Below, piece after piece: positions 1-7,787 of a stretch of 10,856 bases of DNA. Source of the stretch: an uncultured Varibaculum sp. (GTDB taxonomy: Bacteria; Actinomycetota; Actinomycetes; Actinomycetales; Actinomycetaceae); contig CAMYAU010000050.1 in the NCBI GenBank assembly GCA_947253735.1, positions 1 through 10,856 on the forward strand. The letters are read 5' to 3'. The translations under genes and the position numbers were made by a program. The stretch's first letter is position 1; each line of letters starts with the position of its first letter. The notes beneath the pieces were generated by a model. The model saw only the letters and a program-made list of their open reading frames with translations, had not been told where the DNA came from and did no database searches.

Positions 1-2700
1 GCCTATCGCCACACCTTTAGCTACCAGAAAGACCCGCAGGCGCCCGGTGCTACTTTGATTTTCGAGGGAGTAGATTCTTGCTTCTACCTGTGGCTAAACG
101 GAAAATATGTGGGATACTCCCAGGTTACGCACTCCCAATCTGCCTTTGAGGTCACCGACTATCTGCGCGAAGGGGAAAACACCCTGGCGGTACTAGTTTT
201 CAAATGGTCCGATGGCTCCTACCTGGAAGACCAAGATAAGTTCCGCACTACTGGGATCATCCGTGACGTTTACCTGTTGAAACGACCATTGGCGCACCTG
301 AATGACTATTTCGTTACTACCGACCTTAAGGAAAATCAGGCAGAAGTAACTCTGCGCGCAAACTTTAGCGGTGAAGCCCTGGCAGTTACCGCCACCCTAA
401 GTGGCAGTGGGGGCGAGATCGCCACCTGCGCCCTCGAATCCTTTGTAGATCCGCAGGGTACCTATACCCACCACGCCCGCTTTACTATCGAGAATCCCCG
501 GCTGTGGCATCCGGGAGACCCCTATCTATATAACCTGGTGCTGGCCAGCGAGTCTGAAGTGATTATCGAAAAAGTGGGGGTACGGGAGGTTAATATCGAG
601 GACGCGGTCTTAAAGTTCAACGGCCGCCCTCTCAAAATCAAAGGGGTTAATCGCCACGACTCCGACCCCGATTCTGGCCCGGTAGTGTCTATCGAGCATA
701 TTAAACGGGATCTGCAGATCATGCGGCAGCATAATATCAACGCAGTGCGCACCGCTCACTATCCCAATTGCCCTCAGTTCTATCATCTGTGCGATCAGGT
801 GGGGTTCTATGTGATGAGCGAGGCTGATAATGAAAGCCACGGTACCCGGAACCGTCTACTTAAAGACGAGTCCGAAGAAAATATTGTGGAGCATTGGAAC
901 CACCCGATTTCCAATAACCCGGATTGGATTGCGGCCACAAGAGATCGGATGCAGCTGTGCGTTCACTCGGAAAAGAACCGTCCCAGCGTGTTTTCTTGGT
1001 CAGCGGGTAATGAGGGTGCCTATGGATGTACCTTTGAGGAGAGTTTAGCCTGGGTAAAGAAGTTTGATCCCAGCCGGGTAACACAATATGAAAGCGCCTT
1101 CTATCGGTCTAGCGACCGCAAATATGACTACCAAAACATTGACCTGTATTCGCGGATGTACCCGCCGCTGTCTGATATTGACGATTACCTAGAAAATATG
1201 GGGGACAAACCCTTCCTCTTAGTTGAGTACTGCCACGCCATGGGGAACGGCCCAGGAGATTTAGAAGAATTCTGGGAAAAAGTGCGCTCCGATGCGCGCA
1301 TGTGTGGTGGTTTCATCTGGGAATGGTGTGACCATGCCGTCCGGGGCAGCGATGGGCATCTGCTCTATGGGGGAGACAGCGGAGAAGATCCCCATGACGG
1401 GAATTTCTGTGTAGACGGTTTAGTTTCCCCTGAACGCGTGCCCCATATCGGTCTGTTAGAAGCCAAAAACGTCTATCGCCCTTTGCGCTGCCAATACGAT
1501 CAAGAAAGCGGAAAACTACAGGTAACTAATACTGCCGACCATCTGAATGCTGCCGATTTTACCTCCTTGCGCTGGGTGAAAGTGGTAGATGGACAGGAAG
1601 AGAGTGGAACTTTAGCAGTACCCAATTTGCCGGCTCATGAAACTATTGAGATTCCCCTAACGCTAGAAGTACCGGAGCAGGGGCGCTGCTACCTGCGGGT
1701 AGAGACCTACTTGACCCAGCCCTTGGCATTCCTAGAAGTCGGGCATTTGTTGGGGTTCGACGAGTTCACCCTCAAGAATCAAAGCCCGCACACTCCCCGA
1801 ACCTTGGAGCTAGTAAAGCAGGCTACTACTGACGAGGATGAGGGGGCAGTCAAAATAACGGAAGACCCCCTAGAGATTTGCGTTTCTAGGGGGAAATACC
1901 GTTACCGTTTCTCCCGACATACCGGCATGCTGACTGGGATTGCCTGCGGTGGCAAAGAACTGCTGCAGCAGCCCGCAGAGCTAAATATCTGGCGGGCTCC
2001 CACCGATAACGATATGTATATTCGTCCCCTCTGGGAGCGAGCTCGCTATAACCGCGCGTATCCTCACGCTTATGACGTTAGCGTTGATAGTCAAGCCCGG
2101 GCAGTGGTGGTAAACGCTAAAGTAGCTCTGGTAGCAAAAACTTTGCAGCCGCTGCTGAAAGCCGATCTCGAGTGGATTATCAGTCCTGATGGAGTTTTGC
2201 AGGTAAACGCGAAGGTGTGCCGGGATACTCAGTTCCCCGAGCTACCCCGCCTGGGCTTGCGTTTCTTCCTGGATAAATCCCTCGAGCAGGTAACTTGGGC
2301 TGGGCTAGGCCCTCACGAAAACTATGTTGATAAGCGCCGCTCTAACTGGCATGGACATTTTGACTCCTCGGTTTCCGATCTGTTCCAGAGATATCTGCGT
2401 CCTCAGGAAAACGGATCTCGCTCAGATTGCGACTATCTATGCTTAGAGGGAGAAGGCTTAAAGGTAGAGGTCGCCAGTAAGGAAGTATTTTCCTTCAGTG
2501 CCTCCCGCTACAGTCAGGAGGAACTGACAGCTAAACCCTATGACTATCAGTTAACGGAAGCTGATAGCACCATTTTGTGTATAGATCACCAGATGGCAGG
2601 GGTTGGATCCCAAAGCTGCGGACCAAAACTGCTAGAAAAATATCAGGTTGATTTCGAGAGCACCAGGTTTTGTTTCACTATCAAAATTCTGCCTATTTGA
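1..2700 (+). CDS. lacZ: beta-galactosidase, glycoside hydrolase family 2 (5'-truncated by window edge)
   Basis: Hydrolyses lactose and other beta-galactosides to galactose plus aglycone in the cytoplasm. The reading frame is open from base 1, and residues before the first possible start codon (TTG at 55) still match LacZ (YRHTF... like E. coli YSLTF), so the gene begins upstream of the window. 899 codons are visible; aligning from memory to E. coli LacZ (1023 aa) suggests about 125 missing N-terminal residues. Landmarks: WSDGSYLEDQD as in E. coli; GVNRHDSDP; the acid/base Glu in WSAGNEG (codon 1012-1014); the nucleophile Glu in LLVEYCHAMGN (codon 1225-1227); GGFIWEWCDHAV. The C-terminal third is the beta-sandwich small-chain domain (RAPTDND, GLGPHENY, SRYSQEEL). 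The position of E. coli Trp999 is Cys, in SQSCGPKL. It ends 78 bp before the convergent galK stop. LacZ itself, as opposed to an EbgA- or LacL-type paralogue, is not proven. Confidence 0.95.
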   Translation, partial: AYRHTFSYQKDPQAPGATLIFEGVDSCFYLWLNGKYVGYSQVTHSQSAFEVTDYLREGENTLAVLVFKWSDGSYLEDQDKFRTTGIIRDVYLLKRPLAHLNDYFVTTDLKENQAEVTLRANFSGEALAVTATLSGSGGEIATCALESFVDPQGTYTHHARFTIENPRLWHPGDPYLYNLVLASESEVIIEKVGVREVNIEDAVLKFNGRPLKIKGVNRHDSDPDSGPVVSIEHIKRDLQIMRQHNINAVRTAHYPNCPQFYHLCDQVGFYVMSEADNESHGTRNRLLKDESEENIVEHWNHPISNNPDWIAATRDRMQLCVHSEKNRPSVFSWSAGNEGAYGCTFEESLAWVKKFDPSRVTQYESAFYRSSDRKYDYQNIDLYSRMYPPLSDIDDYLENMGDKPFLLVEYCHAMGNGPGDLEEFWEKVRSDARMCGGFIWEWCDHAVRGSDGHLLYGGDSGEDPHDGNFCVDGLVSPERVPHIGLLEAKNVYRPLRCQYDQESGKLQVTNTADHLNAADFTSLRWVKVVDGQEESGTLAVPNLPAHETIEIPLTLEVPEQGRCYLRVETYLTQPLAFLEVGHLLGFDEFTLKNQSPHTPRTLELVKQATTDEDEGAVKITEDPLEICVSRGKYRYRFSRHTGMLTGIACGGKELLQQPAELNIWRAPTDNDMYIRPLWERARYNRAYPHAYDVSVDSQARAVVVNAKVALVAKTLQPLLKADLEWIISPDGVLQVNAKVCRDTQFPELPRLGLRFFLDKSLEQVTWAGLGPHENYVDKRRSNWHGHFDSSVSDLFQRYLRPQENGSRSDCDYLCLEGEGLKVEVASKEVFSFSASRYSQEELTAKPYDYQLTEADSTILCIDHQMAGVGSQSCGPKLLEKYQVDFESTRFCFTIKILPI

Positions 2701-2778
2701 GGCTAGTGAGTCCCGCGAGAAAATATCCCAAGTGCCGTAGCGTATCAGACTGCAGTAAGGACCGATATTTAGGAATTG

Positions 2779-4080
2779 TTATTCAACCTTGCCAGCCGCA
2801 GGGGAAGGTAATGCACAAAGGAATCGGGGCTGGTGATAGCCGGCCTTAGCGAAAGCCTCGACTACGGCGCAGGCGGTCGCATTTACCTGGTCGCTGCGAA
2901 CCAGGGCGATCGCGCAGCCCCCAAAGCCGCCTCCGGTCATTCTGGCTCCATAGGTGCCAGCTTTTCGGGCTGCTGCTACCGCTGTATCTAGCTCTTTACA
3001 GGTCACTTCGTAGTCACGCCGCAAGGATTCATGAGAGGCGTCCAGTAACTTGCGCCATTCATCTAGATCCGCGCCCGCCTCTAAAAGTTCGCACAGGCGC
3101 TGGCAGCGAGCAATCTCTGTAAGTACATGGCGAACGCGTAAAACTTGCTCGGTATCTTCTAATTTATCCAGCTGTACCTGAACCCAAGAGGGCGGATAAT
3201 CTGCGGCCTCTAGGTCAGTCAAGTTGTCGGAAGGGGAAATGTTCTTGGGAACCAACTCTCCCAGTTCTTTTACCCCCAAAACGCGGGCGGCATCTTCGCA
3301 AGCCCCACGGCGTGCTCCGTATTGCCCATCAGCGAGATCATGAGAAGTGCAGGTATCAATCACCAGTAGAGATAGGCCGAGAGAAGGCAGATCAAAGGGG
3401 TGGGAACGAGTTTGCCAAGTGGCACAATCTAGTTCCAGGACACAGTCCTTTTCGCACAACATGGAAGCGGACTGGTCTAGACCCCCGGTAGGGGCGCCCA
3501 CATACTGGTTCTCTGCTACTTTTCCGGCCTCAACCAGCAGCTTTCGTCCCTCAAAGCTATCTGCCAGTTCTAGACAGGCCAGTTCATCAATTCCCACTGC
3601 GATCGCGCACTCTAGTGCGGCGGAAGAAGACAATCCCGCGCTTAATGGAACACTGGAAGCTATTGCGACTTCCAGGCCGGGGATCTTTTGGGTGAGTGCC
3701 TGCGCCTTTTGGGGGTGGCCGTGGGTTTTTAACACCTGTGCCAACCCCAAGATCACGCCTCCGACGAAGGCAGCAGGGCCATTGGCGGGATAGTTTTTCG
3801 CCAAATCGGAGAGGCTGGAAACGCTTAGATCCGGGAAATCTTCAGAAATGATTTTCAGCTGATCATCTTCGCGGACTCGCAGCGCCACATAAATGGCGTG
3901 GGGGAGGGCGAGGGGCAGAGCTTTACCACCGTTGTAATCGGTGTGTTCTCCGATTACATTGACCCGACCGGGAGCACGCCAGACCCCATCCGGATGCTCC
4001 GCATAGGTCTTCACGAAAAGTTCTCTAGCTTTACGTGCTCCTTCTTTAGGGTCGTACGCGGCGATAAATTCCGGTTTCAT
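2779..4080 (-). CDS. galK: galactokinase (GHMP kinase family)
   Basis: Phosphorylates alpha-D-galactose with ATP to galactose-1-phosphate, the first committed Leloir step, in the cytoplasm. All three family motifs are present (433 aa from the chosen start): the galactokinase signature GRVNVIGEHTDYN at residues 38-50, the GHMP ATP-binding loop PLSAGLSSSAALE at about 145-157, and the C-terminal MTGGGFGGCA at 381-390. The probable catalytic base is D202 in GGLDQSAS, and R39 is the probable partner Arg. The length suits the family. I chose the ATG at 4080 because it is preceded by AGAAAGGTG (4091-4099) and gives a normal N-terminus (APDGVWRAPGR-type); a TTG at 4116 would add 12 residues without family support. 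The gene lies 74 bp downstream of the thioredoxin gene on the same strand with no terminator seen between, so read-through is possible. No galT or galE is visible in the window. Confidence 0.96.
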   Translation of the reverse strand: MKPEFIAAYDPKEGARKARELFVKTYAEHPDGVWRAPGRVNVIGEHTDYNGGKALPLALPHAIYVALRVREDDQLKIISEDFPDLSVSSLSDLAKNYPANGPAAFVGGVILGLAQVLKTHGHPQKAQALTQKIPGLEVAIASSVPLSAGLSSSAALECAIAVGIDELACLELADSFEGRKLLVEAGKVAENQYVGAPTGGLDQSASMLCEKDCVLELDCATWQTRSHPFDLPSLGLSLLVIDTCTSHDLADGQYGARRGACEDAARVLGVKELGELVPKNISPSDNLTDLEAADYPPSWVQVQLDKLEDTEQVLRVRHVLTEIARCQRLCELLEAGADLDEWRKLLDASHESLRRDYEVTCKELDTAVAAARKAGTYGARMTGGGFGGCAIALVRSDQVNATACAVVEAFAKAGYHQPRFLCALPSPAAGKVE

Positions 4081-4154
4081 GGCTGTGTAACACCTTTCTA
4101 TTTTCCCTGGTGCCAACCAGTCTACCTTGCAGATAAGCTCAGCGAGGAGGGTTG

Positions 4155-5081
4155 CTAAAACAGTAAACGGGATAGGCGTCCGCGCGCCAATTTCACGGCA
4201 TCAGGGTTACGGGATAGACGGAATAGCTCGAGCAAACGCTCACGATACTCGTCGCGTTGCTCGTCTGTAGACTTCGCGATTAGCGAGAGCAAGAGGTCGA
4301 AGGCTTGCGGCTCATTGCCAGCTTGGAAGAAACGATCCGCTAAAACCAGGGGATCGGAGTCATCTTGACCTTCCTCTGCCTGCAGACGCTGCGCGATAGA
4401 AACTTTATCTACCAGTGCCTGATAGCGGGTGGCCTCCTCCGGGGAATTTCGCAGCAATTTTTGCGCCTGCTGCATGGCCTCGGAAAATTCTCCCGCTTCT
4501 ACCAGTGCTTCTACTGCTTTTTCTTCTTCGGTTCGCGGATCTTCCTGTCCCGAATCAGCTTCCCCAGCCATAGTGCCGGTTAATCCCGCCTGCCCGGCAA
4601 TCTGTAATACTTGATCGATAAGCGATTTAACTTGGGCTTTAGGCTGGGCACCCTGGAAGAGAGGGGCAGGTCTACCCCCAATTAGCGCCACCACCATAGG
4701 GATGGACTGTGCCTGAAAGGCTTGTGCTAGTTGTGGAGATTCATCCACATTGATTTTTACTAGCTGGAATCGTCCTTGATATTCACGTGCCAGTTCTTCC
4801 ATGATTGGACCGAGCTGTTTGCAAGGACTGCACCAGGGGGCCCATAAATCAACAATTACCGGCACCTGGAGGGAGGTCTTAGCAACTTCCTCAAAGGTTT
4901 TATCGTCGGCATCGCGAATAAAAGGTCCCGCAACTACCGCGCCTCCGTTTTTCTGCTTCGGACCGCTGGTGCTAGCTGTCGGCTCAGTAGCGGCAGGGGT
5001 CGCCGCCGGATCTGCTTGGGGAGCTGACGAATTATTTGCAGCGAACTGGGAAAGATCTACTGCTCCATGTGTTTGTGCCAA
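4155..5081 (-). CDS. thioredoxin-domain protein with C-terminal TPR-like region (CnoX/YbbN type)
   Basis: Predicted cytoplasmic thioredoxin-fold chaperone/redox protein of 308 aa. Residues 11-48 form an Ala/Pro/Thr/Ser-rich, probably disordered leader. Residues about 58-163 are a thioredoxin domain with WAPWCSPCKQ (redox pair C84 and C87), the INVDES strand and the cis-proline SIPM at P128. Residues about 185-308 are helical and end in a run like LARGRLSRLLF, typical of the TPR-like tail of YbbN/CnoX proteins. In that family the protein acts as a holdase that can also form mixed disulfides with clients; E. coli CnoX lacks a normal CxxC, whereas this one has it, so real oxidoreductase activity is plausible. 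The start is TTG, chosen because AGGAAGG (5088-5094) sits 6 nt upstream and no nearby in-frame ATG exists. It follows the lipoprotein gene by 12 bp and the Shine-Dalgarno sequence touches that gene's stop, so the two are probably coupled. Confidence 0.9.
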   Translation of the reverse strand: MAQTHGAVDLSQFAANNSSAPQADPAATPAATEPTASTSGPKQKNGGAVVAGPFIRDADDKTFEEVAKTSLQVPVIVDLWAPWCSPCKQLGPIMEELAREYQGRFQLVKINVDESPQLAQAFQAQSIPMVVALIGGRPAPLFQGAQPKAQVKSLIDQVLQIAGQAGLTGTMAGEADSGQEDPRTEEEKAVEALVEAGEFSEAMQQAQKLLRNSPEEATRYQALVDKVSIAQRLQAEEGQDDSDPLVLADRFFQAGNEPQAFDLLLSLIAKSTDEQRDEYRERLLELFRLSRNPDAVKLARGRLSRLLF

Positions 5082-5093
5082 TCTAAACCTTCC

Positions 5094-6101
5094 TTATTTT
5101 GCGGCCGCCGTCAAAACCTCTGAAGCCGCGATTACTCGCACCTTGCCATCTTTGGTGCCCTTGGGAGGGATCTGCAGTAATACGCAGATTACTCGGTTCC
5201 AGGAAGCTTTTTGCGTGACCTTGCCATTGTCAAGCAGATTAACCACGTCTCCGCTGAGGGTAACGGGTTTATCTTCAGCTACGTCGGTTAGCTTAACTTC
5301 TTGGGTGTAGGTGGTTGCCACCAGCGCCCCGTTTTTCGCGGGTAGATTAATCGCCAGTGTATTGTTCTTTAAATCCGCGGGAGTGATAGTGGAAGCGACT
5401 TTACCGGCATTTCCCACTCCCTCGGCCAGGGCCTTCAGCTCCGAGCGTTTACCCTCCATCAGCGGATCCACGAATACTTTATCGGCGTTCTTGGCCTTTT
5501 CATTAAAGACTGTTTGTGCCCAAGTATTGACCGCCACTTCCGGGGAAAATAGCAGGTTGGCGTCATTGTTGAGGTCCAAAGTTTTCGATCCCCGAGCTAC
5601 TACGTCAGTTTCGGGTAAGGAAGCCTTGGGAAGTAGCTGCATCCATTGCCATAGCTGATAGGGGCTAGTCGCTTGGTTTTGACGGATTATTTCCACATAT
5701 TTCGCGCCGTTAGCGTCTGCTCCGGTAACGTTGATCAATGCACGTGGCCAGCTATTTCCAGAAGTAACGGTAGTAATTTCGGAGGACGAGGGCAGTGCGG
5801 TCGGAACCGACTGGTTATTTTTTTGATGCATTTGATATTGCGCGGTGCGCATAGCCAATGCCGGGCCTGCCACTCGGGGTTTGAGGGCGCCGGCGTCAAA
5901 TTTTGCGTCTCCAGCTGCTAAAGCGGCGTTAACCGCTTTCATAACCGGGTCTACCTGCTCGACTCGTAAGGCGGGGTAAGTTTCGATGGGGGTGGTTTTG
6001 GGAACTTCTCTACGCTGCGCGGCGCTAGTGCATCCCGCTAAGCTTGCCAGCGTCAAACAGCTGGCCGCGGTTATGGATAACAGTATGCGTGCTTTCTTCA
6101 T
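5094..6101 (-). CDS. putative lipoprotein of unknown function
   Basis: A 335-aa protein that I do not recognise by function. The N-terminus is a clear type II signal peptide: positive MKKAR, a hydrophobic stretch, then the lipobox L-A-G-C with C24 as the lipidated residue. It should be exported and anchored to the outer face of the membrane. After an Arg-containing linker, the mature part is mixed alpha/beta with no catalytic motif and no second membrane segment; it has one cysteine near the C-terminus (in RVICVLLQ). The ATG at 6101 overlaps the stop of the upstream membrane-protein gene (ATGA, 6098-6101), and a perfect AAGGAGG (6111-6117) lies 9 nt upstream inside that gene. Both support translational coupling and this start. 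Its position between a membrane protein and a thioredoxin suggests a shared envelope role; this is context only. Confidence 0.85.
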   Translation of the reverse strand: MKKARILLSITAASCLTLASLAGCTSAAQRREVPKTTPIETYPALRVEQVDPVMKAVNAALAAGDAKFDAGALKPRVAGPALAMRTAQYQMHQKNNQSVPTALPSSSEITTVTSGNSWPRALINVTGADANGAKYVEIIRQNQATSPYQLWQWMQLLPKASLPETDVVARGSKTLDLNNDANLLFSPEVAVNTWAQTVFNEKAKNADKVFVDPLMEGKRSELKALAEGVGNAGKVASTITPADLKNNTLAINLPAKNGALVATTYTQEVKLTDVAEDKPVTLSGDVVNLLDNGKVTQKASWNRVICVLLQIPPKGTKDGKVRVIAASEVLTAAAK

Positions 6102-7600
6102 CGATTGCTACCTCCTTGGCTCTGGTCGAAGGTGGATTCGCCCTCGAAATCTGCCATATCTGGACCGTCTCCTAGTCCGTCTAGGTCAAAGTTATCGTCA
6201 TCGAACCAGTCTTCCGCGCTGTCTTTGGGCTCTTCACTTGGCTCTGCCTGTGGTTGGTAGGACTGCTCTGGCAGATAGGATTGTGCGGGTTCGGGGGATG
6301 CCGCAGGGTTGTAGGAGGTTTCCGGTTGGGCGGAGATTGCGGGATTCGCGGACATGTCTGGTTGGTAGAAAACTTCTTCTTCTACCGATAGATCCTCTTC
6401 TTCTACCGAATAGGAGTCCGCGGGTTGGGCGGATTGGTTCGGTTCGTAGGAGGCTTCCGGCTGGTAGGACTGCTCTGGCAGATAGGACTGTGCGGGTTCG
6501 GAGGATGCCGCAGGGTTGTAGGAGACTGCAGGCTGAGCAGATTCCGCCGGGTTGTAGGAGGCTGCAGGCTGAGCAGATTCCGCCGGGTCGTAAGAGGTTT
6601 CCGCTTCGCTCGTCGGTACCGGTGAATACACTGCTGGTTGAGGACTTTGGGCAGGCGTGGGAAGCTCGGCAGCGGGCATTTCTGGAGCGGGCAGCAAGCT
6701 GCTTGCGGGAGCGTTAGGTTCTGGCGAAACCGCAGCCTCGGGATTGATGGCTTGCCCATCTGCGTCAGTGTGGATTATCGGTACCAACCCGGTGGGGAAT
6801 TTGACCCCCTCTACCTCGATAGTGGCTTCTCCGCGTTCGCGCGCTTTGCGTAGTTCAGAGCGGGAGGGCGGTTTCGAAACCGCATCTAGTGCCGGTATCT
6901 GCATGGTTTGCGCAGTCTGTGCCGCGGTCGCTTCCTGGGCGCGCTGCTCACGGCGCTTACGCATTTCTGCTTCTTCCTTTGCGGCCGCTGCAGCCAGGCG
7001 ATTAATAACTACTCCTACTATTGCGCCGATAAGTATTAATAACACTCCCGCAATCAGTAGCGGCCAGAGCCAAGGAGTAGAAACCGTTTGTTTCCACTGC
7101 AGGGTCAGCTGTACATTACCTTCCTGTGACCAGGCGATCAAAGACCATGCGCCCTCGGAACGATCCCAGGTTTCACTGATTTGTCCAGTATCGACTTCTT
7201 TAAACTTCACCCACATATCTTTTCCAGCGGCCTCTCCCGGTTGCCGGGGATCAGCTTTTCCGGGGTGCGGCGAGGTCAGTAAAGTGGTGTCATCTTTTTG
7301 TCCGGTAACTTCCACATAGTTTTGGTCAGCTGCCCAAGCAATCACATCGGCCGATCTTCCGATCGCTAATGCCACTTTCCCCTGGCCGGAAACGGTGATT
7401 TTAGTGGGGGAGTCATAGAGTTCAAACATCCCCGGGCGGGTAATCGCCAGGGTTTGCTTTTGATCAGAGGTAGGTAAAGATACAGATACCTGCGAAGATG
7501 GCTTCCAAATAGTGGCACTGCCTATCCCGCAGAGCGTAACTAGCGAACCCACGATTACTAAAAGCAGTGGAAGCCAATATCTGCGTAAGAAAATGTTCAC
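6098..7600 (-). CDS. two-TM membrane protein with long repetitive Pro/Ser/Gln/Tyr cytoplasmic tail
   Basis: A 500-aa protein of unknown function. TM1 spans about residues 9-31 and TM2 about 177-199, leaving an extracytoplasmic beta-rich domain of about 145 residues between them (strand-like runs KVALAIGRSADVIAWA and NVQLTLQWKQ). TM2 is followed by a strongly charged segment (KEEAEMRKRREQR), which by the positive-inside rule places the tail in the cytoplasm. Residues about 290-460 are low-complexity with repeated SYxPAxSAQPA and SYLPEQSYQP units, including two near-identical 21-residue blocks. Residues 464-493 form an acidic tip rich in Asp, Phe and Gly. The start is GTG at 7600, with only a weak GGGGGAA upstream (7605-7611). 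It is the first gene of the apparent operon with the lipoprotein and the thioredoxin. The tail resembles disordered scaffold regions; no known enzymatic motif is visible. Confidence 0.88.
   Translation of the reverse strand: MNIFLRRYWLPLLLVIVGSLVTLCGIGSATIWKPSSQVSVSLPTSDQKQTLAITRPGMFELYDSPTKITVSGQGKVALAIGRSADVIAWAADQNYVEVTGQKDDTTLLTSPHPGKADPRQPGEAAGKDMWVKFKEVDTGQISETWDRSEGAWSLIAWSQEGNVQLTLQWKQTVSTPWLWPLLIAGVLLILIGAIVGVVINRLAAAAAKEEAEMRKRREQRAQEATAAQTAQTMQIPALDAVSKPPSRSELRKARERGEATIEVEGVKFPTGLVPIIHTDADGQAINPEAAVSPEPNAPASSLLPAPEMPAAELPTPAQSPQPAVYSPVPTSEAETSYDPAESAQPAASYNPAESAQPAVSYNPAASSEPAQSYLPEQSYQPEASYEPNQSAQPADSYSVEEEDLSVEEEVFYQPDMSANPAISAQPETSYNPAASPEPAQSYLPEQSYQPQAEPSEEPKDSAEDWFDDDNFDLDGLGDGPDMADFEGESTFDQSQGGSNR
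6255..6524. repeat. 63-bp direct repeat, two copies 207 bp apart
   Basis: Copies at 6255-6317 and 6462-6524 differ at two of 63 positions (T/C at 6281/6488, G/A at 6295/6502). The offset of 207 bp is 69 codons, so the repeat stays in frame; it encodes the duplicated block containing PAQSYLPEQSYQP in the membrane protein tail. One difference changes Pro to Ser. The similarity at base level points to recent duplication or gene conversion. Confidence 0.93.
6526..6597. repeat. 36-bp tandem repeat, two units
   Basis: Units 6526-6561 and 6562-6597 lie head to tail and match at 34 of 36 positions. Each encodes 12 residues of the SYxPAESAQPA type in the membrane protein tail. The in-frame unit length means copy number could change without breaking the gene. 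Confidence 0.92.
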
Positions 7601-7627
7601 TAGTTTCCCCCAAGTCGTAGCTGACGA

Positions 7628-7697
7628 ACTATAACTACACTGTACTTTCTTTGCCGGAGTGATGCTTAAACCCTGTGAAGGGTGTGACTAGTGTCAA
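7628..7697 (-). promoter_or_regulatory. possible promoter elements for the membrane-protein/lipoprotein/thioredoxin operon
   Basis: A perfect TTGACA -35 box lies at 7692-7697 on the minus strand, but the hexamer at the ideal 17-bp spacing is AGGGTT, a poor -10. Nearer the gene, TATAGT (7628-7633) is a good -10 without a good -35 (CGGCAA). One or both may be used; the start site cannot be fixed from sequence. The -35 overlaps a CRP-like half-palindrome described in the findings. Confidence 0.35.
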
Positions 7698-7758
7698 TTT
7701 TACCGGAACGTTTGGTTTCAGGGCTGAAGAAGTGAAAGACTAGGCAGTGATACGGGGT

Positions 7759-7787
7759 TTCGCACTACTAAAGTAATGGAATAAAAT
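7759..7787 (+). promoter_or_regulatory. candidate sigma70-type promoter of the coiled-coil gene
   Basis: TTCGCA (7759-7764, 4/6 to consensus) is followed after 17 bp by TAAAAT (7782-7787, 5/6). Transcription would begin near 7794, giving a 5' leader of about 42 nt. The -10 lies inside a perfect inverted repeat (7777-7793). Confidence 0.5.

Noticed and set aside
2721..2770. AAATATC...GATATTT inverted repeat between lacZ and galK as a bidirectional terminator
   Set aside because: Only 7 A/T-rich pairs with a 36-nt loop; too weak to call.
4081..4116. Longer galK from TTG at 4116 (12 extra residues)
   Set aside because: The added residues have no counterpart in galactokinases, and the ATG at 4080 has its own upstream AGAAAGGTG; the shorter form fits the family.
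4081..4154. Promoter for galK in the 74-bp gap
   Set aside because: TTGGCA with TGTTAC at 18 bp exists, but it would start transcription almost at the ATG; no convincing pair was found.
6255..6597. Repeats of 36 and 63 bp as a CRISPR-like or mobile element
   Set aside because: They are in-frame coding repeats with a 207-bp offset or directly tandem, with no equal spacers, no cas genes and no terminal inverted repeats.
5986..6717. Open frame of 243 codons on the plus strand opposite the tail repeats
   Set aside because: It lies antisense to the repetitive tail; its Arg/Leu/Gly-rich product mirrors the repeats and has no ribosome binding site or family resemblance.
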